From Sternotherus odoratus (Eukaryota; Chordata; Testudines; Kinosternidae), in contig JAVMKO010000005.1 in assembly GCA_032164245.1 (NCBI GenBank), forward strand, positions 39,894,133 to 39,958,132: a stretch of 64,000 nt of DNA, given 5' to 3'. Below are positions 58,356-64,000 of the stretch, piece after piece. How positions within the stretch are numbered: the first letter of the stretch is position 1; each line of letters starts with the position of its first letter. The notes beneath the pieces were generated by a model. It ran no database searches. It worked only from the letters and a program-made list of their open reading frames with translations, and was not told the DNA's origin. Position numbers and translations under genes: made by a program.

Positions 58356-59322
58356 CTGCACAAAACAATCAGTAACGAGGTCAATAAGCAGCAGATTCAA
58401 ACTGCCCATTCTGAATCAGACACATACTGTGGAACTACTTCTGGCAGAGGTTAGAATTTTTAACACACTAGAAAAAAAACCTAGAAGAGCCTTCTCTGCT
58501 CCACTGACCACAGAAAATGGTAGTGCTAAAATGTGCATACCAGCTGGGAGTTGTCCATTTGTCAGAAGAGTTATTTACTCTTCACGGTCACAAACCGAAC
58601 ACCTCTGAAACACACCAGCAGCAAGGCAACTTGTGATCAAAAGCCACCTCAGAACATTACCTGCAGCTGCTCAAGAAGACAGAGGTGACATTATATTTGC
58701 TAAAGAAGGCTTTTGCATCAATTTGAGCGCTTAAAATCTTCTGTCCATAACATGCCTTCCAGTAAATGTAAACATGGTCACATTAAAAAGTTAATGCTAT
58801 TACCCCTATTCTAGTAGGCAATGGTTAAACCTTTGAGAGATGGGAATCTCTCTCTCCTATTTGGTAAAGGGACTAAAGAATGGTTAATATTGAAATGAAT
58901 TTAACTTTGCCATGTTTGCAGCATCTATCTGCAATGCAAAATTTGCCATGCAAATTACTGTGCTACACTTTTTCAGTAGCTAGCCTTAAAATATTGTCAT
59001 GATAATTCACCAATTACCAAAAAAAAAAATCCACACCTGTGGGATAGGTAAGATTCCTTTTCCCTTATCCCTAAAGCTGAACCATATCCAGAAGCTTGCT
59101 TTCAGGATGCATATCAACGACTCTACTAAGAAACCAGGAGCTGAAATGTTCCTTAATTTGGCCTTTGAGTCAGATTTAGTGTAAATGTACATATCATGCT
59201 CTAAGTATTTTCTCTTTTTATAAAAAAAAACAAACAAAAAAACAACTTATTCATGTCTCAGGGTATATGGAGTATGGTGTGATTTTCCCCCACTGTCCCA
59301 AACTCACACCTTTGGTTCGAAT

Positions 59323-60689
59323 TAGGCTGTCAATTAATCGCAGTTAACTCAAGTGATTGACTCAAAACAAATTAATTCGATTAAAAAAATTAATCGCAAT
59401 TCATGGCAGTTTTAATTGCACTGTTTACCAATAGAATACCAAGTTAAATTTCTTAGATTTTTAGATTTTTTTTCTGCATTTTCAAAATATCTTGATTGCA
59501 ATTACAACACAGATTACGTCTACTGTGCTCACTTTATATTATTTTTATTACAAATATTTGCACTGTAAAAAGGATCAACAAAAGAACAGTACATTTACAT
59601 GAGATAATGCTGCCTGCTTCTTATTTACAATGTCACCTGAAAGTGATAACAGGTGTTCACATGGCACTTTTGTAGCAGGTATTGCAAGGTATTTAGGTGC
59701 CAGATATGCTGAATATTCGTACACTAAACATTTATACAGTAGACTCTCGATTATCCAGGATGATAGGGAAAAAAATAATTCTGTTAATAAAATCCTGGAT
59801 AATCACCATCTATAGGAAATATGGGGAGTGGGGGTTGATTCACCAGCCATCCTGTGCCGGGGGGAAAGGGTGTTGGTTCACTGACTGCCCTGTGCCCTGG
59901 TAGGGGTTTTTTGTGTGTGTGCTTGGGGCCGCAGCAAAGCCAGAGCTGGTCGTGCGAGTTGCGTGTATTTTTTTTTTGACATACTGGTTAATCCACATCC
60001 TGGTTAATCCAATTCTGGATAATCGAGAGTCTACTGTATGCCCCGTCATGCTTCAGCCACCATTTCAGAAGACACGTTTCCATACTGATGATGCTCATTA
60101 AAAAAAAAAGACATTAAATTACACTTGTGACTGAACTCCTTTAGGGAGAATTGTATGTCTTCTGCTCTGTGGTTCTATCCACAGAGTGCCATATATTTTG
60201 TGTTATGGCAGTCTCCGATGATGACCCAGCACATGTTTGATTTAAGAACAATTTCACTGCAGATTTGACAAAACACAAAGAAATAAACTTGTCTTAGTGA
60301 TTGGCTGAATAAGAAGTAGGACTGAGTGAACTTGTAGGCTCTAAAGTTGTACATGGTTTTGTTTTTGAATGCAATTATGTAAAAGAAATATGCATTTGTA
60401 AGTTTTGCACTTTAATGATATAGAGATTGCACTACAGTACTTATGAGGTGAATTGAAAAATACTATATATTTTTTACAGTACAAATATTTGTAATAAGAA
60501 TACAAAATGAGCACTGTACACTTTGTATTCTGTTACTGAAATGAATATATTTGCAAATATAGACAACATCCAAAAACATTTAAATAAATGATATTCTATT
60601 AACAGTATGATTAAAATTGTGATTAATCATGATTTTTTTAAATTGTGCGATTAATCTCAATTAATGTTTTTAATTGTTTGACAGCCCTA
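59323..60689. mobile_element. hAT element (TAGGCTGTCAATTAATC ends)
   Basis: The ends are TAGGCTGTCAATTAATCGCA and TGTTTGACAGCCCTA. The target duplication GTTCGAAT / GTTGGAAT (59315-59322 and 60690-60697) has one mismatch. The inside is AT-rich and non-coding, and is split by a pogo-type MITE at 59737-60036. Confidence 0.85.
59737..60036. mobile_element. pogo/Tigger-like MITE nested in the hAT element
   Basis: The ends CAGTAGACTCTCGATTATCC and GGATAATCGAGAGTCTACTG are perfect inverted repeats, with TA on both sides. It is exactly 300 bp. It inserted into 59323-60689, so it is younger than that element. Confidence 0.92.
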
Positions 60690-60789
60690 GTTGGAATAGG
60701 TTTCCTAGCATATAGCAGCTCTGAACTGCCAAGTACTTGAGTACATTTTTGCAGTTTGCCATTCCACGGGTTTTGGGGTACATTTAAAG

Positions 60790-61009
60790 CAGGAGTTCTC
60801 AAAATAGGGGTCAGGACCCCTCAGGGTGTCATGAGGTTATTACATGGGGCATTGTGAGCTGTCAACCTTCACCCTAACCCCACTTTGCCTCCAGCATTTA
60901 TAATGGTGTTAAATATATTTAAAAGTGTTTTTAATTTATAAGGGGAGGGCCTCACTCAAAAGCTTGCTATGTGAAAGGGGTCACCTGTAAAAACTTTTGA
61001 GAACCACCG
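60790..61009. mobile_element. hAT MITE, 53 bp from a DCAF1 exon
   Basis: The ends are CAGGAGTTCTCAAAA and TTTTGAGAACCACCG, with an exact 8-bp target duplication ATTTAAAG (60782-60789 and 61010-61017). On the minus strand it lies just past the donor of exon 61063-61145. Confidence 0.88.
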
Positions 61010-61062
61010 ATTTAAAGGTGGTCTTTAACTTTGTGCATTTCAGACTATCAAAGAGTACCTAC

Positions 61063-61145
61063 TTCATGTCAAAGACAGATTTCATCCCCCACAGTGCAGA
61101 CAATGGTTGGCTCCAGGTAGCAGATGTTAGCAGTAAAGATCCATC
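61063..61145 (-). CDS. DCAF1: DCAF1 coding exon
   Basis: The exon encodes [20 protein letters not shown] and then MKSVFDM plus two bases of Lys. The acceptor is CTACAG| and the donor is ATGAA|GTAGGT. The 83 nt go from phase 0 to phase 2. Confidence 0.95.
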
Positions 61146-61255
61146 CTGTAGTTCAATGGTGTGAGAAAATGGCAGAGCAATACAAAGTGGAGTTATTGGT
61201 ACACAAGTGTATTTTCTCGCATGTACAACAGAGGTTTAGGAGTGCTCAAAGGACC

Positions 61256-61984
61256 TGTAGCGGGGTGACCACCCGCTCCCCCCCAAAAAGGAGCTGGGGT
61301 AGCCCCGGCAAGGGGCTTGAGGCAGCCCAAGAAAGGGGTTGTGGCTGGGAGCCTGCCAACTCAGGCTTAAATGAGAAGCAGGCTCAGCTGGGAGGCCACG
61401 CCCCAAACACAGGCCTGGATAAAAGCCTGAGAGGCAGGGGCCTAACAGACAGAGTCTCCCTCTGTAGGCAGAGAGGGAGAGACTGGCCTGGCTGCTGGGA
61501 GCTACAAACAAGGTACCCGAATTGGGGCAGGGCAACTGGGAGCCAGGGAGCTGGGAAGCTCTAGTGAGAGGGCCCCAGGCTGCTGAGCCCAGCGTAGGCC
61601 CGACCCACGGGGTACTGGGGTTGCAAGGGGGCAGCCCCGGGCTGGGTAGAAGCAGCAGGCCAAATCCCTCATTGCCTGTGATGAGCGGCCACGAGACTGC
61701 AGTCGGCCTCAGTGAGCAGAGACAAGTGGTGACTAGCAGTGGCCAGGTCTGAGGCGAGTTGGGGATAGTGGGTGGAGGGTTCCCCGGGGAGGGGACCCCT
61801 AGACTCGAGGGGGGTTCTGCAGGGGTGCAGCACCCTCAGGTAGAGGGCACCGGGGTCCGGGAGGGACACGGGGCCAGTGAGTAGGAGCGGACGTCGGCCG
61901 GCAGAGGGCGCTCCGGAGGTGAAGAGCTAATTCCCAAGCAGACCAGATGGGGGCGCCGCCGGGTGAGTGACGGACATTGCTACA
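61256..61984. mobile_element. Solo LTR of an endogenous retrovirus-like element
   Basis: The sequence starts TGTAGCGGGGTG and ends GACATTGCTACA, with TG...CA termini as a six-base inverted repeat. It has an exact 4-bp target duplication GACC (61252-61255 and 61985-61988). A TATA-like GGATAAAAGC at about 61418 is consistent with a plus-strand LTR promoter. There is no internal coding region or second LTR, so it is a recombined solo LTR. It sits 110 bp upstream of the acceptor of the DCAF1 exon at 61063-61145. Confidence 0.85.
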
Positions 61985-62491
61985 GACCCTTTCTCACTGC
62001 ACTACTCAGGAATGGTGATCACGTGGTAAACTATATCCCTATACAATATTCCTCAAAAAATTTATGGACATCTAAAGGAGCTATACATTATGATGGCAGT
62101 AGATGAGAAGCGGATAATCCTTGCCTAAGCTCCAATGCCCTGTGAGTGGAGAGGAGAACTCTACTTATTTTTTAAATTTCTTCCTAGATTCTTGCACATT
62201 AAGTTTCTTCTGCCCTACAGGAGAGTTCTTGTGTTTTTCCTATACATACAGAGAGCCACTTCAATAGCTTTCTTAGTCAGCCTTACAAACACAGGTTATC
62301 TATGTAGACACAAAGCTATGCATCCCTCTTGTGCTATCTGCTAGGTAAAAGGAAGGATTTATATCATTCTAAGGGAGGAGAGCAAAAACTGTTCCACTGT
62401 TATTCTGCTAGTACTTTTGTAGGCTATGCTGCATGTTAGCCACTAGATGTGCTTTGGGTCCATGTAATCCATATGGGGCAAAATCAGGTCA

Positions 62492-63493
<1,002 letters not shown>

Positions 63494-64000
63494 CTGCTGA
63501 ATATAAGGTGTCTATCAAAGCATCCACCGTCCACCCCTCCATATTTTGGAAAGGCCGCCCTTCGGGTCAGCCGCGAGGTAAAGTTAGTTGGCGCCTGGCG
63601 CCTCTGTTTTGGTTCAGGGCACTGGTGGGGAGTAAAGAGAGAGAAAGGGGGGCAGGTGGCAACAGGGTTCTTGCAGCGGGCATGCTGCTCCCTAAGGTAC
63701 TCTGTAATGATACTGTCCAGTGTGGGTGGGGAAGGGAGGTGTCTGTCCAGCTGCTTTTTGATGGCTGGGCTCTGGCTATAGGCGCCGTGGTCCGATTTTT
63801 GCCTCAGTACCCTGATTTTCCTGCCATTGCAGGGTGGTGGCCTCTCTCTGATGAAGCTAATCCTGCCAATCAAAGGGGAGTTGATGGCATAAGAAGGACC
63901 TGGAAGGGCAAGTGGACTCTGGGATACAGAAGGCCGTGGCTGAGCATGGACAGAGGTGGCAGTAGAACCTACAGAAGCATGGCTACTCAGTCGGGCCGAG
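63494..64000 (-). CDS. DCAF1: DCAF1 coding exon, partial at the window edge
   Basis: DCAF1 (VPRBP) is the substrate receptor of the CUL4-DDB1 ubiquitin ligase, acts in the nucleus and cytoplasm, and is the known host target of lentiviral Vpr/Vpx. The exon is open to the edge and encodes about 169 codons, including SYAINSPLIGRISFIRERPP, then RHLPSPPTLDSIITEYLREQ and RAAFPKYGGVDGGCFDRHLI. It precedes the WD40 propeller. The donor is AGCAG|GTAAGG. The window carries about 600 of DCAF1's roughly 1500 residues; the N-terminal armadillo-like and LisH regions lie beyond 64000. Confidence 0.96.

Noticed and set aside
61124..61752. Plus-strand ORFs of 76-146 residues
   Set aside because: They cross the DCAF1 exon antisense and the body of the solo LTR, and no retroviral protein is recognised in them.

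Overview
This is vertebrate nuclear DNA, most probably from a cryptodiran turtle. The window reads as a vertebrate genome because it has intron-rich conserved genes, CpG-island promoters and many interspersed repeats. The turtle assignment is an inference from the repeats: tRNA-derived SINEs with a CR1-like tail (Cry I / tortoise Pol III type), CR1 LINE tails, Penelope-like element ends and GC-rich hAT and pogo/Tigger MITEs. No search was run, so the species is not known.

Three genes are recognised, in the order known from human 3p21: MANF (+), RBM15B (+) and DCAF1/VPRBP (-). MANF (2744-10216) has four coding exons that join in phase into a 180-residue ER-stress protein with a signal peptide, eight cysteines, a CKGC motif and an RTDL tail. 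RBM15B (11371-14073) is an intronless 900-residue Spen-family RNA-binding protein with three RRMs and a SPOC domain. DCAF1 is convergent to RBM15B. Its last eleven coding exons lie between 19336 and 64000, and the rest of the gene is to the right of the window. These exons encode the C-terminal WD40 propeller with two WDxR boxes and the acidic tail of the CRL4 substrate receptor. Splice phases are consistent across every junction.

Layout: 1-2180 holds nested MITEs and a MIR. 2180-3100 is the MANF CpG-island promoter. 2832-10031 holds the MANF introns, including an inverted, CpG-decayed copy of MANF's own promoter. 10860-12400 is the RBM15B CpG island. 14074-18500 is the RBM15B 3' UTR or downstream region, ending at back-to-back poly(A) signals shared with DCAF1. 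19395-64000 is DCAF1 exons and introns. The penultimate DCAF1 intron (25846-49591, 23.7 kb) is a repeat trap with hAT elements carrying minisatellites, a CR1 tail, a nearly perfect 62-bp hairpin and a Penelope-like palindrome.

No operon-like or prokaryotic system is present. The points most worth checking are the inverted MANF promoter copy, the long in-frame ORF upstream of the MANF start, the hairpin at 31591-31732, an unidentified ORF of about 115 codons at 55313-55657, and the hammerhead-like fold in the Penelope-like palindrome.
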